DNA from: Maricaulaceae bacterium EIL42A08
GTDB lineage: Bacteria > Pseudomonadota > Alphaproteobacteria > Caulobacterales > Maricaulaceae
Assembly: GCA_024178355.1 (NCBI GenBank)
Contig: JAMZNZ010000001.1
Span: 310,001-374,000 of the forward strand
Reading direction: 5' to 3'
DNA length: 64,000 nucleotides
The notes under the pieces were generated by a model. That model made no database searches and was not told the origin of the DNA. It saw nothing but the letters and a program-made list of their open reading frames with translations. The position numbers were made by a program, and so were the translations under genes. Shown piece by piece: positions 45,701 to 53,890 of the stretch. The first letter of the stretch is position 1. Each line of letters opens with the position of its first letter.

Positions 45701-45926
45701 CCTTGGCGAAACCGGTCAGCAGATGGCCATAGTGCGGCAGGCCATTGGCAAAGGGCGGGCCATCATAGAACACGAACTGATCGTCTTCGGGGCGCTCATC
45801 GATTGACGCCTGAAATGTGCCGTCGGCCTTCCAGAACTCCAAAATCTCCTGATCCACCGAGGGCAGCTCTTTGGGAGACGGCGCATCGGGGAAACGGCGC
45901 GATTGGGTCTTGGTGGCGTCGGCCAT
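42783..45926 (-). CDS. ileS: Isoleucyl-tRNA synthetase, eukaryotic-like type 2
   Basis: A 1047-residue class I synthetase. The active-site motifs are HYGH at 65-68 (FANGLPHYGHLLTGFAKD) and KLSKRLRNYPDP at 612-623. Most proteobacterial (type 1) enzymes have HxGH...KMSKSLGN and are about 930-960 residues with a zinc-binding tail. The HYGH plus K-L/M-SKR-x-x-NYPDP pattern, greater length and C-terminal NARKEAGLEV-like stretch (TARKDAGLEVSDRI) mark type 2, the form that includes eukaryotic cytosolic and mupirocin-resistant bacterial enzymes. It is the only ileS seen in the window. No lspA follows. Confidence 0.95.
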   Translation of the reverse strand: MADATKTQSRRFPDAPSPKELPSVDQEILEFWKADGTFQASIDERPEDDQFVFYDGPPFANGLPHYGHLLTGFAKDVIPRYQTMKGKRVERRFGWDTHGLPAELAAEKTLGISGRLAVLDMGIDKFNEAARGEVMKYAAEWEDYVTRQARWVDFENDYKTLDITFMESCLWAFKQLWDKGVVYKDYRVVPYSWAVESPLSNFETRLDNSYRNRTDPAVTIGFKIAEGQGDLSGAQLLIWTTTPWTLPSNLAAAAGADITYVVMAKDGQRYILSANGVEKFKKQLEGAEQVGEVKGTDLAGLKYHPPFDYFVGRENAHQVLLEDFVVDEDGTGIVHLSPGFGEDDLNACRKAGIRPVVPVDAAGKYTSEVADYEGMLVFDANKPIIQRMKEEGKLFRHDTYDHNYPHCWRTDEPLIYKAVDSWYLRVSDYRDRMVELNQQINWAPGHVKDGIFGNWLAGAQDWNISRSRFWGTPIPVWVSDDPAYPRTDVYGSIEDLERDFGVKVTDLHRPFIDELTRPNPDDPTGKSTMRRVEDVFDVWFDSGSMPYAQVHYPFENKETFEQNFPADFIVEYVAQTRGWFYTLMVLSTMLFDRPPFKNAICHGVVLDENRQKLSKRLRNYPDPLGFFDEFGSDVMRWFLISSPVLNGGDLLVPKEGREIASVQREAIAPLLNAYSFFSLYANLEARAPQRVTTADDPLDLYILTKTGELAENVGAALDAYDIPKATRETVSYFDALTNWYIRRSRSRFWGAQDGASKDAAFDTLYTVLVQATRICAPLLPIISEKLYKALTGERSVHLTTWPTADEFPADHDLVRSMDLVRDACSAALAVRERSRLRVRLPLKTLTIVHSESAGLAPFKSLIADEINVRGVELSTDLDAYGAVQLRPDPKIGKRLGKAMKEVMGAAKRGEFELNADGTATVGGQTLSPNEFLLAMVTEEGSAAEPFAGTGAVVVDISVDEDQEREGLARDLIRAVQTARKDAGLEVSDRIALGVEGGPLVAAAVDAHGDFIKSEVLALSLTTAAGPGARSEIKLGGEDVILSVEKAA

Positions 45927-46191
45927 GGCGAACTCTTCAAGCTTGTCGTGACTCCTGACCGGGCAGACCGCCAGGGCAGGAACCTGGAAAATGGACATAA
46001 AAGTCGGCGCGCACACCCATGCGGCCGACCCTTTAGAGGTTGGCGGTACTCCCTGTCTGTCAGCGGGTCAAGGCGAGCGCGGGATATGCGCCCGGATCGG
46101 CGCACAGCCAGGTGCGTTGAAGCTACGCAATTGCGTCAGCGCACGCAGCAGTTCAAAACACGGGTCCGAAGTGTGACCGGGGAGGTTTGGC

Positions 46192-47010
46192 GTGGTGAAA
46201 CGACTTGATTTCAAAGACATGACGGCGGCCATTACCGGCGCAGGAAGCGGTATTGGACAGGCTCTGGCCGTGGCGCTGGCTAAGCGCGGCGCACACCTGG
46301 CGCTGTCTGATATCCGCGAGCAGGGCCTGGCCGCCACACGCGATATGATCGGCGATGCTGGCTTGCGCGTGACGACGCACGTCATGGACGTGGCCGACCG
46401 GGCTGCACCCGCGTCCTTTGCTGACGCGGTCAAGGCCGACCATGGCGGCGCGAGCCTGGTGTTCAACAATGCCGGGATCGCCGTCGGCGGGACGTTTGAC
46501 CGGGTACCTGAAGAAGACTTTGACCGGGTGATGGAGGTAAATTTCCACGCAGTCGTGCGCATGACCCGGGCCTTCCTGCCGCTGCTTCAGGCTGAACCGG
46601 AAGCCCAGCTGGTGAATATCTCCAGCATCTTCGGGATTATCGCGCCGCCAGGACAGACCGCCTATAGCGCGGCGAAATTCGCCGTGCGCGGCTTTTCCAT
46701 GTCGCTCGCCCATGAGCTTGAAGGCTCCAACGTGGGCGTCACCGTTGTCCACCCCGGCGGGGTCAACACGCGCATTGCCGAAGACGCCAAAAAGCCCGCC
46801 GACGCCACCAATGAAGAGATCGCCGAACAGCTGGAGAAGGCCAAGCAAGCCCTTGTCATGCCCCCGCCAGAGGCCGCCGAAATCATCCTGCGCCACGTTG
46901 AAAAGCGCGACCGCCGGGTGCTGGTGGGCCGCGATGCCCACATGGCCATGCAGATGGAGCGCTTCTTCCCGACGACCTATCTGCAGTTTGCCAAGAACCG
47001 GCTGAGCTAA
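46192..47010 (+). CDS. Short-chain dehydrogenase/reductase
   Basis: A 272-residue SDR with the nucleotide loop TGAGSGIGQALA, NNAGIAVGG, the catalytic Ser in NISSIFGIIA and Y-x-x-x-K in YSAAKFAVRG. The Asp in ALSDIREQG after strand 2 suggests NAD+ preference. Substrate unknown. It starts at GTG 46192 with a strong GGGGAGG site 8 bases upstream; a second GTG follows directly. It is divergent from ileS across a 265-base region with no other gene. Confidence 0.92.
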   Translation: MVKRLDFKDMTAAITGAGSGIGQALAVALAKRGAHLALSDIREQGLAATRDMIGDAGLRVTTHVMDVADRAAPASFADAVKADHGGASLVFNNAGIAVGGTFDRVPEEDFDRVMEVNFHAVVRMTRAFLPLLQAEPEAQLVNISSIFGIIAPPGQTAYSAAKFAVRGFSMSLAHELEGSNVGVTVVHPGGVNTRIAEDAKKPADATNEEIAEQLEKAKQALVMPPPEAAEIILRHVEKRDRRVLVGRDAHMAMQMERFFPTTYLQFAKNRLS

Positions 47011-47024
47011 AGCGTCGCTTCCCT

Positions 47025-47792
47025 CTAAAACACATCCTTGCGGCGGCGTACTTCGGCGAAGACGTCTGCGTCGCTGGCGTCCTTCAGGTCGAGCTGGGCC
47101 CTTAAGCCTTCGTCGTCCCAGCGCAGGAAGGGGTTGGTGAGGCGTTCCTTGCCGATGGTGGTGGGCACGGTCGGCGCGCCGCGCTCGCGCTTCTTGTGAA
47201 CGTCGAGCGCATAGGCTTTCAGCGCCTCGTTATCCGGGTCCACCGACAGGGCGAAGGCGGCATTGGCGGCGGTATATTCGTGAGCGCAGTAGATCACCGT
47301 GTCGTCAGGCAGCCCGCGCAGGCGTGCCAGCGAGGCCTGGAATTGCTCTGGCGTACCTTCAAACATCCGCCCGCAGCCCAGCGCAAACAGGCTGTCACCC
47401 ACAAAGGCGACATTGGCGTCTTCAAACCAGTAGGCGATATGGCCCAGCGTATGCCCGCCGACATCAATGACTGTCGCACGCTGATAGCCCAGCTGGACGA
47501 TGTCGCCATGCTTCAACGGCCGGTCGATATGGCCGATGGCTTCCGCTTCGGCTTCCGGCGCGGTGATGGAGACGTTGAGGCTTTTGCGCAGGGCGTCATT
47601 GCCGCCGGCGTGGTCCCAGTGGTGGTGGGTATTCCAGACCTCTTTAAGGCCCCACTTCATCTTCTTGGCTTCAGCCTCGATGACGCTGGCGTCCGGCGTG
47701 TCGATGGTGGCGCAGGCCCCGGTCTGGCTACAGCGAATGAGATAGCCGTAATTGTCCGACAGGCAGTTGAACTGGAGAACATCGAGCGCCAT
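47025..47792 (-). CDS. gloB: Hydroxyacylglutathione hydrolase (glyoxalase II)
   Basis: A 255-residue metallo-beta-lactamase-fold enzyme that hydrolyses S-lactoylglutathione in methylglyoxal detoxification. The metal motif THHHWDHAGGN, DVGGHTLGHIAYW, FVGDSLFALGCGRMFEG and CAHEYTAANAAFAL are all present. Full-length for the family. The ATG at 47792 has AAGGA upstream; earlier starts at 47813 and 47849 are less likely. It is divergent from a methyltransferase gene, a conserved alphaproteobacterial arrangement. Confidence 0.95.
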   Translation of the reverse strand: MALDVLQFNCLSDNYGYLIRCSQTGACATIDTPDASVIEAEAKKMKWGLKEVWNTHHHWDHAGGNDALRKSLNVSITAPEAEAEAIGHIDRPLKHGDIVQLGYQRATVIDVGGHTLGHIAYWFEDANVAFVGDSLFALGCGRMFEGTPEQFQASLARLRGLPDDTVIYCAHEYTAANAAFALSVDPDNEALKAYALDVHKKRERGAPTVPTTIGKERLTNPFLRWDDEGLRAQLDLKDASDADVFAEVRRRKDVF

Positions 47793-47896
47793 AGGTTTTT
47801 CCTTATCTCTCATTGGGGTCTTACCGCGATCGGAGCGAAGCCTTATCATTTAAGTGTTAGAACCGTGAGCCAAGGCAACACCTGAAAGAGCCTTTC

Positions 47897-48685
47897 ATGC
47901 GCACAGACGCCCTTGAGATTGACCGCTTCTACCGCAGCAAGCGCGGGCGTGCTGCCCGCGAGATGGTGCTGCGTCGCCTGCGTTTTTTATGGTCGAACAC
48001 CCGCGATCTGGACATTTTAGGCTACGGCTATGCCAGCCCCTACCTGTCCGCATTCAGCGATGAGGCGCGGCGCACCGTGGCCTACATGCCCGCTGAACAG
48101 GGCGCGGTGCCGTGGACTCAAAACGGCAAGAACCGCGTGGCGCTGGGCGATGAATGCCGCCTGCCCTTCGTGGAGAGCCTGTTTGACCGGGTCATCCTGG
48201 TTCACGCGCTTGAAGAGGCTGAAGACCTGCGCCGGCTGCTGCGCGAGGTGTGGCGCGTGATGGCGCCTGAAGCCCGGCTAATGGTGATCTGCACCCATCG
48301 CGGCGGCTTGTGGGCGCGGGTGGATTCCACCCCCTTTGGCCATGGCCGCCCGTTTTCGCGTACCCAGCTTAATCGCTTCCTGACCGATGCCCTGTTTGAA
48401 CCGACCGCCTGGTCCCAGGCGCTTTACGCCCCGCCCTGGCGGTTCAGCTGTGGGGAAAAGGCCGCCGATGGCTTTGAGGCAGTGGGCGAGCGGCTCTACC
48501 CGGCCTTTGGCGGATTGCTGATGGCCGAGGCGGTCAAACATGTGGGCGCGGTGCGTCCCGGCAAAACAGCGCAGCGGGTTTCTGTCAGAAAGCTTGAAGG
48601 TGTGGGCAAGCGCGCGCTATCTCCCAACTCAGACAAGACGCCGACCTCGGCCAAGCCCCATTCTTCGAAGAAAGACGTGTCATGA
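47897..48685 (+). CDS. Class I SAM-dependent methyltransferase-like protein
   Basis: A 262-residue protein. The N-terminal half fits a Rossmann-like methyltransferase of the UbiE/Methyltransf_11 type (DLDILGYGYASPYLSAF in the SAM-loop position, LPFVESLFDRVILVHALEEA, REVWRVMAPEARLMVI). The glycine loop is weak (GYGYAS rather than GxGxG). The C-terminus is Lys/Ser-rich and probably flexible. The substrate is unknown. The stop overlaps the hisC start, so expression is coupled. Confidence 0.8.
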   Translation: MRTDALEIDRFYRSKRGRAAREMVLRRLRFLWSNTRDLDILGYGYASPYLSAFSDEARRTVAYMPAEQGAVPWTQNGKNRVALGDECRLPFVESLFDRVILVHALEEAEDLRRLLREVWRVMAPEARLMVICTHRGGLWARVDSTPFGHGRPFSRTQLNRFLTDALFEPTAWSQALYAPPWRFSCGEKAADGFEAVGERLYPAFGGLLMAEAVKHVGAVRPGKTAQRVSVRKLEGVGKRALSPNSDKTPTSAKPHSSKKDVS

Positions 48686-49761
48686 CGCTTCAGCCCCGCC
48701 CCGGCCTTATGGACATCAAACCCTACACCCCCGGTGCTGCCGCGCCGGACGGTGCGGTCAAGCTGTCCTCGAACGAAAACGCCCTTGGATGCAGCCCGAA
48801 AGCGGCTGAAGCCTTCAAGTCATCGGCTGAGCATCTGCATGTTTATCCCGACGGCGGTGCCAGCGCCCTGCGCGACGCCATCGCCAAGGCTGAAGGTATT
48901 GAGGCAGAGCGCATCGTCTGCGGCGCGGGGTCGGACGAGCTGCTACAGCTGATTGGCCGGGCCTATCTCGATCCGGGCGATACGGTGGTCCAGACCCAGT
49001 ATGGATTCCTTGTTTACCGGCTGGTGGCGATGCAGTCCGGGGCTCACATCGTGTCGGCCCCTGAAAGCAATTACACCGCCGACATCGACTCCCTTCTGGA
49101 AACGGCCAAGGAAGGCGCGAAGATCGTCTTCATTGCCAACCCGAACAACCCGACCGGCACCTGGGTGCCTGACAGCGAGATCCGCCGCCTGCGCGAGGGT
49201 CTGCCCGAAGATACGCTTTTGGTGGTCGACGGGGCCTATGCTGAATTCGTCAAGGAGCCAGGCTATGGCAATCCGCTAAAGCTGGTCGATGATTACGAAA
49301 ACACGATGGTCACGCGCACCTTCTCCAAGATCCATGGCCTGGCCGGTCTGCGTCTGGGCTGGATGTATGGCCCGAAGGACATCGTGGATGTCATCCACCG
49401 TGTCCGCGGTCCGTTCAATGTGAACCTGCCCGCGATTGAAGCAGGCCTTGCCGCAATTCAGGACGCGGCCTTTGTTGAAGACTCGGTCAATCACAATGAA
49501 CGCTGGGTCGGCCAGATGACCCAGTCGATCCGCGCCCTCGGCTACGAGGTGACCCCTTCGGTATGTAACTTCGTGCTGGTCCACTTCCCGGAAACGCTCG
49601 GCAAGGATGCCATGGCGGCCAATGCCTTCCTGGCAGAGCGCGGCCTGATCGTGCGCCCGGTCCAGCCCTATGGCCTGCCCAATGCGCTGCGCATTTCCAT
49701 CGGCAAGGATGACGATAATCGCCGCGTGATCGAAGCTCTGGAAGCCTTCGCGAAGGCTTAA
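48682..49761 (+). CDS. hisC: Histidinol-phosphate aminotransferase
   Basis: A 359-residue PLP enzyme that converts imidazole-acetol phosphate to histidinol phosphate; many alphaproteobacterial HisC also aminate aromatic keto acids. It shows KLSSNENALGCSPKAAEA, ANPNNPTGTWVPDSEI and the PLP-lysine motif TFSKIHGLAGLRLGWMYGP. Full length. It overlaps the methyltransferase gene by four bases (ATGA). No cyclohexadienyl dehydrogenase gene follows; the next gene is convergent. Confidence 0.94.
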   Translation: MTLQPRPGLMDIKPYTPGAAAPDGAVKLSSNENALGCSPKAAEAFKSSAEHLHVYPDGGASALRDAIAKAEGIEAERIVCGAGSDELLQLIGRAYLDPGDTVVQTQYGFLVYRLVAMQSGAHIVSAPESNYTADIDSLLETAKEGAKIVFIANPNNPTGTWVPDSEIRRLREGLPEDTLLVVDGAYAEFVKEPGYGNPLKLVDDYENTMVTRTFSKIHGLAGLRLGWMYGPKDIVDVIHRVRGPFNVNLPAIEAGLAAIQDAAFVEDSVNHNERWVGQMTQSIRALGYEVTPSVCNFVLVHFPETLGKDAMAANAFLAERGLIVRPVQPYGLPNALRISIGKDDDNRRVIEALEAFAKA

Positions 49762-49770
49762 GCCGGACGC

Positions 49771-50796
49771 CTAGCTGTCACGCTCGGCAAATGTGCCGAT
49801 CTGGGCGGGGCCCAGGAAGACCCCGCCTTCACGCAAGCGAAACGGAAGGGCGATTCCGCCCTCGCGGCGCGGTGCCATGAGAGCGGCGAGCCGCAAGGCC
49901 TCACCCTGCTCATCAACCACCAGGCCAGCCGCTTCCAGCCCGCCAATCAGGGTTTCAGGGTCGGTGACCACCACCGAAAGCCGGCCTTCCGGCAACAGGT
50001 CGGCATCAAGGCCGATTTGCCCCTCACCAGACAGGTCCGCCGGGCCCCAGACCAGCTGGGACTGGTTGATCACCAGCGCCCCGTTGGCCATCCGCCATTC
50101 CAGCGGATCAGCCACACGGGCCAGCGCCGTCCACTGCGTCACCACCATATCGGCGCGCACCAGATCAAGCTGGGGCCCGAAAGCATTGACCAGATCAGGC
50201 TCCAGCACCCCGTCACCAAAGCGCACGCCTTCACCTTGAACTCGCAAGGCGAGCTGGTCGTCTTCATCAAGGAAACCGGAAATCGCCAGCGAGCCGAGCG
50301 CGGTGATCGCCGCCTGAGGCCCGCTGAGTGTTGTGACCACCAGACCGTCAATATTCGCGCCAAGGCGAGAGGTTGCCCCGTCACTGGCCCGCAAGGACAG
50401 GCGCGCGCTTTCAGCGACCAGCTGATAACGCGCCGAACCGGCGGTGATCTGTCCTTCGCCATCGGGCGTCACGATCCAGTGGTTGAGGTCATAAAACTGC
50501 GCCGATGCTGACAGTCGCTCCACCTGCGTCGTCCATCCACCCTCGCTGCGCGGCGCGGTCAGGCTGGCCGCATCAGCCCGAAGCGAAAACCGAAACGGAT
50601 ATCCGCCGACGCGCAAGCTATTGTAATTGACCTGATACCCGGCTGCTTGCTGTTGCTCGATCCAGGTCAGGGCGCGCTGTTCGATCTGGCTGGCGGCATA
50701 GGTCCAGTAGGCGGCGTGCAGCACCAGCACCACAATCAGCGCCACGAAGGGCGCAAACAGGAAAATGCGGGACGGGGCACGGTCGGAGTTCGACAT
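49771..50796 (-). CDS. DUF2125 family membrane-anchored protein
   Basis: A 341-residue protein with an N-terminal membrane anchor (about 11-32) and a large periplasmic part with RVGGYPFRFSLRADAASLTA, a typical DUF2125 block, and long beta-strand stretches. DUF2125 is common in alphaproteobacteria and of unknown function; the AsmA-like look suggests an envelope role. The ATG shares one base with the plsC-like stop (TGATG), and the gene is the last of an envelope gene run beginning at ftsE. Confidence 0.88.
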   Translation of the reverse strand: MSNSDRAPSRIFLFAPFVALIVVLVLHAAYWTYAASQIEQRALTWIEQQQAAGYQVNYNSLRVGGYPFRFSLRADAASLTAPRSEGGWTTQVERLSASAQFYDLNHWIVTPDGEGQITAGSARYQLVAESARLSLRASDGATSRLGANIDGLVVTTLSGPQAAITALGSLAISGFLDEDDQLALRVQGEGVRFGDGVLEPDLVNAFGPQLDLVRADMVVTQWTALARVADPLEWRMANGALVINQSQLVWGPADLSGEGQIGLDADLLPEGRLSVVVTDPETLIGGLEAAGLVVDEQGEALRLAALMAPRREGGIALPFRLREGGVFLGPAQIGTFAERDS

Positions 50797-51530
50797 CAGG
50801 CAGCCTCTGGCTTGTATGCGGTTGAGGTCGACGCCTCAAGAAGCGCGGTCGATGCGGTCTCGATCCGCTCCTCCAGCGTGGCGATGAACTCAGCCTTTGG
50901 AAGGCCCGGCTCAATGGGTTCTAAAAACTCGACGATGATGGTTCCGGGCTTACGGCCAAGACCATGGGCGGGCCAGTAGAGGCCAGAGTTCAGCGCCACC
51001 GGAACACAGGGCACCTTCATGGAGGTGTAGAGGCCCACAACACCGGGCTTGTGGCTTTCCGCCTCACCGGGCTCGACCCGGGTACCTTGCGGGAAGATCA
51101 CCACCTGGCGGTCTTCGGTGGCGCGTTCGCGGGCCTGTTTGAGCATGGCGCGCAAAGCCTTGGCCGCAGCCGCACGATCGACCGAAATATTCTTCAGCTT
51201 CATCGCATACCAGCCAAAGAAGGGCAGGTAGGACAGCTCCTTCTTCAGGATGATCGCGGGGTCATCAAGGATCTGCCAGAAGGCCAAAGTTTCAAACATG
51301 GACTGATGTTTGGACGCCACCAGGGCCCCGCCCTTGGGCAAATGCTCCAGCCCGCGCACCTCGTAGCGGATACCGCACAGCACGCGCAGGCCGCCAAACA
51401 CCAGCGACAGCCACAGGCGCGCACACGCCTTGGTCCACACGCGCGGGCCCAAGAGGGCCGGCAGACAGATAATCCCCATGACGACCATCAGGCCGTACAT
51501 CCAGATCACAAAGACAATCGAGCCGATCAT
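50796..51530 (-). CDS. plsC: 1-acyl-sn-glycerol-3-phosphate acyltransferase family protein
   Basis: A 244-residue acyltransferase with one N-terminal membrane helix. The catalytic motif reads SKHQSMFETL, the H-x4-E variant of H-x4-D usual in alphaproteobacterial PlsC-like proteins, and the glycerol-phosphate motif is VVIFPQGTRVEPG. It should acylate lysophosphatidic acid to phosphatidic acid at the inner membrane. The start could also be GTG 51536, two codons upstream. It is in a run with ydcF, ftsX and ftsE. Confidence 0.92.
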   Translation of the reverse strand: MIGSIVFVIWMYGLMVVMGIICLPALLGPRVWTKACARLWLSLVFGGLRVLCGIRYEVRGLEHLPKGGALVASKHQSMFETLAFWQILDDPAIILKKELSYLPFFGWYAMKLKNISVDRAAAAKALRAMLKQARERATEDRQVVIFPQGTRVEPGEAESHKPGVVGLYTSMKVPCVPVALNSGLYWPAHGLGRKPGTIIVEFLEPIEPGLPKAEFIATLEERIETASTALLEASTSTAYKPEAA

Positions 51531-51542
51531 GGCCACGTGTGC

Positions 51543-52136
51543 TTATCCCTCATCGCTGGACGGGACGCGGCGGGCGCGACCGGTGATGTGTTCACGGCCA
51601 TAAACGGCGGCGTATTTCACATACTCGGTCAGCCAGCGGCGGGCTTCGTCCAGATTGGTCCAGGGTACCGGTGCCGGTACCGCATGGGCGATGAGACGGG
51701 TATCCGGCATGGCGGCCTGTAATTCAAGCAGAGCGCGCGGCATATGGTAGTCGCTGGTCACCACGATCAGGCGGGCATAGCCGCGTTCGGCCACCCAGGC
51801 CGCGGTCTCAAGCGCATTGCCTTCGGTATCGGCCGCGGTGGGGCCCACATCCACACAACAGGCAAACAGCGCTTCGGGGGCACCGGCCGCAGAGGCAATG
51901 TCAGACACCGGGCTGCCCGGGTTCACCCCGGAGATCAAAAGTCGCTCAGCCCGTCCCGCTTCCAGCAATTCTACCCCCGTCGCGACCCGGTTGGGACCGC
52001 CGGTCAGCACCACAATACCATCGGCTTCGGCCATGGAACCTGAAGCGATGCTGCGTGCTTCGCGAATGAACAGGCCGAAGCCGGACACGAAGGCGATCAG
52101 GATTACAAAGGCGAGGGTTCGAAGGGCTTGTTTCAT
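51543..52136 (-). CDS. YdcF/DUF218 family membrane-anchored protein
   Basis: A 197-residue protein with one N-terminal membrane helix (about 6-24) and a DUF218 domain (ADGIVVLTGGPNRVATGVEL, then LLISGVNPG and RLIVVTSDYHMPRALLE). DUF218 proteins such as SanA/ElyC/YdcF are tied to envelope integrity and may bind nucleotides or undecaprenyl carriers. The position between ftsX and plsC is usual in alphaproteobacteria. The ATG at 52136 is chosen over 52184 because it begins the membrane anchor. Confidence 0.9.
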   Translation of the reverse strand: MKQALRTLAFVILIAFVSGFGLFIREARSIASGSMAEADGIVVLTGGPNRVATGVELLEAGRAERLLISGVNPGSPVSDIASAAGAPEALFACCVDVGPTAADTEGNALETAAWVAERGYARLIVVTSDYHMPRALLELQAAMPDTRLIAHAVPAPVPWTNLDEARRWLTEYVKYAAVYGREHITGRARRVPSSDEG

Positions 52137-52197
52137 TGTTGCTACCGGGCCGTGCTGGCGCAGCTTGATGCAAAAGTGGGGCAAAAACAGGCCGGGC

Positions 52198-53088
52198 TCA
52201 TGTCCAGCGTGCCTTCAACACATTGCTGACCGCAAGGCGGGCCGAAATCGCAGAAACAAGGCCGGAGACGAGCGCCGCGCCCGCCACGATGCCTAGGCCC
52301 AGCCAGCCAAATTCAAACCTCGGCAGGAAGAAGACCGCACCGGCACTGCCGCCCAGAATGGACAGGCCATAGCCGACTACCCCGGCGAGCACCGCCCCGA
52401 TCAGGCCTGCATTCATGCCCAGCATGAAAAACCGCTCCTGAAACAGGCGGGTGATATAACTGTCAGGAGCTCCCACCAGATGCAGCGCTTCGGCCACATC
52501 CCAGCGCGCCGCCAGGGATGCCCGCGCTGCAAACGCCACCACAGCGGCGGCGGCCAGCGTGAGCAGCGCAACAACGCCAAGGCCGAAATATCTGACAGCG
52601 GCAGCGGCGCGCGTGACTGCACGCTCCCACCGGTCATGGTCATCAACCACCACCTCATAGGGGGCGTCACCCAGCAGGGCTTCGACCGCGCCGGGGGCCA
52701 GAGGCGTTTCAGAGTCCAGCCGCACCGCAATCAGGCGCGGCACGGGCAGGTCATCGGGCAGCACACCGGTACCCAGCCACGGCTCCAGCAGGCGTTCAGA
52801 CTGGGCACGGCCGCGGGCCTCGGCGCTCGCCACGCCAGGCAGCCTCGCAATCTCTATCGCAGCGGCTTCGGCATCAGCATCCGCATCGCGGCCGGTGCCG
52901 GGCAGGATCTGAACGGTGATCTGGTCGGTGAGCTGGGCGGTCCACCCTTCAGCGGCCTGCCAGGCGCCCGCTGCGCCAATGCCGGCCAGCGACGCCAGAA
53001 ACACCAGGATTGCCGCCACAGCCAGAAGCGGCCGGTCGCGGCCCCTGTCAGGCGGGAGGAGGTCGCCGGAGCGGGACTTCTGGCTCAT
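52198..53088 (-). CDS. ftsX: Cell-division protein FtsX
   Basis: A 296-residue, four-helix permease-like protein. A cytoplasmic N-terminus precedes helix 1 (about 22-42), a periplasmic domain of about 110 residues follows, and three helices lie at about 170-190, 220-245 and 262-285. With FtsE it couples ATP hydrolysis to periplasmic peptidoglycan hydrolases at the septum. Family features include WDVAEALHLVGAPDSYI (the FtsX coupling-helix region). The ATG overlaps the ftsE stop by four bases. Confidence 0.92.
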   Translation of the reverse strand: MSQKSRSGDLLPPDRGRDRPLLAVAAILVFLASLAGIGAAGAWQAAEGWTAQLTDQITVQILPGTGRDADADAEAAAIEIARLPGVASAEARGRAQSERLLEPWLGTGVLPDDLPVPRLIAVRLDSETPLAPGAVEALLGDAPYEVVVDDHDRWERAVTRAAAAVRYFGLGVVALLTLAAAAVVAFAARASLAARWDVAEALHLVGAPDSYITRLFQERFFMLGMNAGLIGAVLAGVVGYGLSILGGSAGAVFFLPRFEFGWLGLGIVAGAALVSGLVSAISARLAVSNVLKARWT

Positions 53089-53810
53089 GCTGCGCGCCTT
53101 CCGTCATCGATGAGCTTGCCGTCAGCCAGCTCCAGCACCGGCGCGCCCAGCGAGCGCACCAGGCCGATATCGTGGCTGGCGATGAGCACCGTGGTGCCCA
53201 GACGATTTAGCTCCACCAGCAGGCGTAGCAGGCGATTGGCCATCTCAGGATCGACATTGCCCGTGGGCTCGTCGGCGATCAAAAGCTCCGGCTTGGAGAT
53301 GACGGCGCGCGCGATGGCGGCGCGCTGCTGCTCACCGCCGGACAGGGTTGGCGGCAGGGCATCAATCCGGTCGCCGAGCCCCACCCATTTAAGCAAGTCG
53401 ATCACGTCATCGGCATAACTCGCCCTCGCCTGGCCTGCGACACGCAGCGGAAGCGCGACATTATCGAAAACGGTGAGGTGCTGGAGCAGGCGGAAATCCT
53501 GAAACACCACGCCGATGCGCCGCCTGAGGTCCGGCAGTGATTCGCGCGGGATCAGCGCGCTGTCGCGTCCAAACATGGAAATCAGCCCCCGCGAGGGGCG
53601 TTGAGCGAGGTAAATCAGCTTTAACAGTGATGTTTTACCCGCTCCGGACGGTCCGGTGAGGAAATGGAAACTTCCGCTTGGTAACTCAAAGCTGAGGTCG
53701 CTTAAAACCTCCGGCCCGCGCCCATAGCGCATGCCCACGCCATCAAAGCGCACCGCTGCAGGAGCGCTCTGGGGGCTGGCGGCGTCGGGATCGCGCGGAT
53801 CGGTGGTCAT
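53085..53810 (-). CDS. ftsE: Cell-division ATP-binding protein FtsE
   Basis: A 241-residue ABC ATPase. It has Walker A GPSGAGKTSLLKLIY, Q-loop VFQDFRLLQHLTVFDNVALP, signature LSGGEQQRAAIARA, Walker B ELLIADEPTGNVD and the H-loop ASHDIGLV. Partner of FtsX at the division site. The ATG at 53810 leaves about 25 extra N-terminal residues compared with E. coli FtsE; a longer reading from 53909 is unlikely. It is divergent from the zinc-ribbon protein gene. Confidence 0.95.
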   Translation of the reverse strand: MTTDPRDPDAASPQSAPAAVRFDGVGMRYGRGPEVLSDLSFELPSGSFHFLTGPSGAGKTSLLKLIYLAQRPSRGLISMFGRDSALIPRESLPDLRRRIGVVFQDFRLLQHLTVFDNVALPLRVAGQARASYADDVIDLLKWVGLGDRIDALPPTLSGGEQQRAAIARAVISKPELLIADEPTGNVDPEMANRLLRLLVELNRLGTTVLIASHDIGLVRSLGAPVLELADGKLIDDGRRAA

Positions 53811-53890
53811 GACAGCGACACTCGTTAGGTTAGACGTCGGCGAAGCAAAGCGATTCGCCCGACTATGCAGGATGAGCAAGGCGTGCGTCC

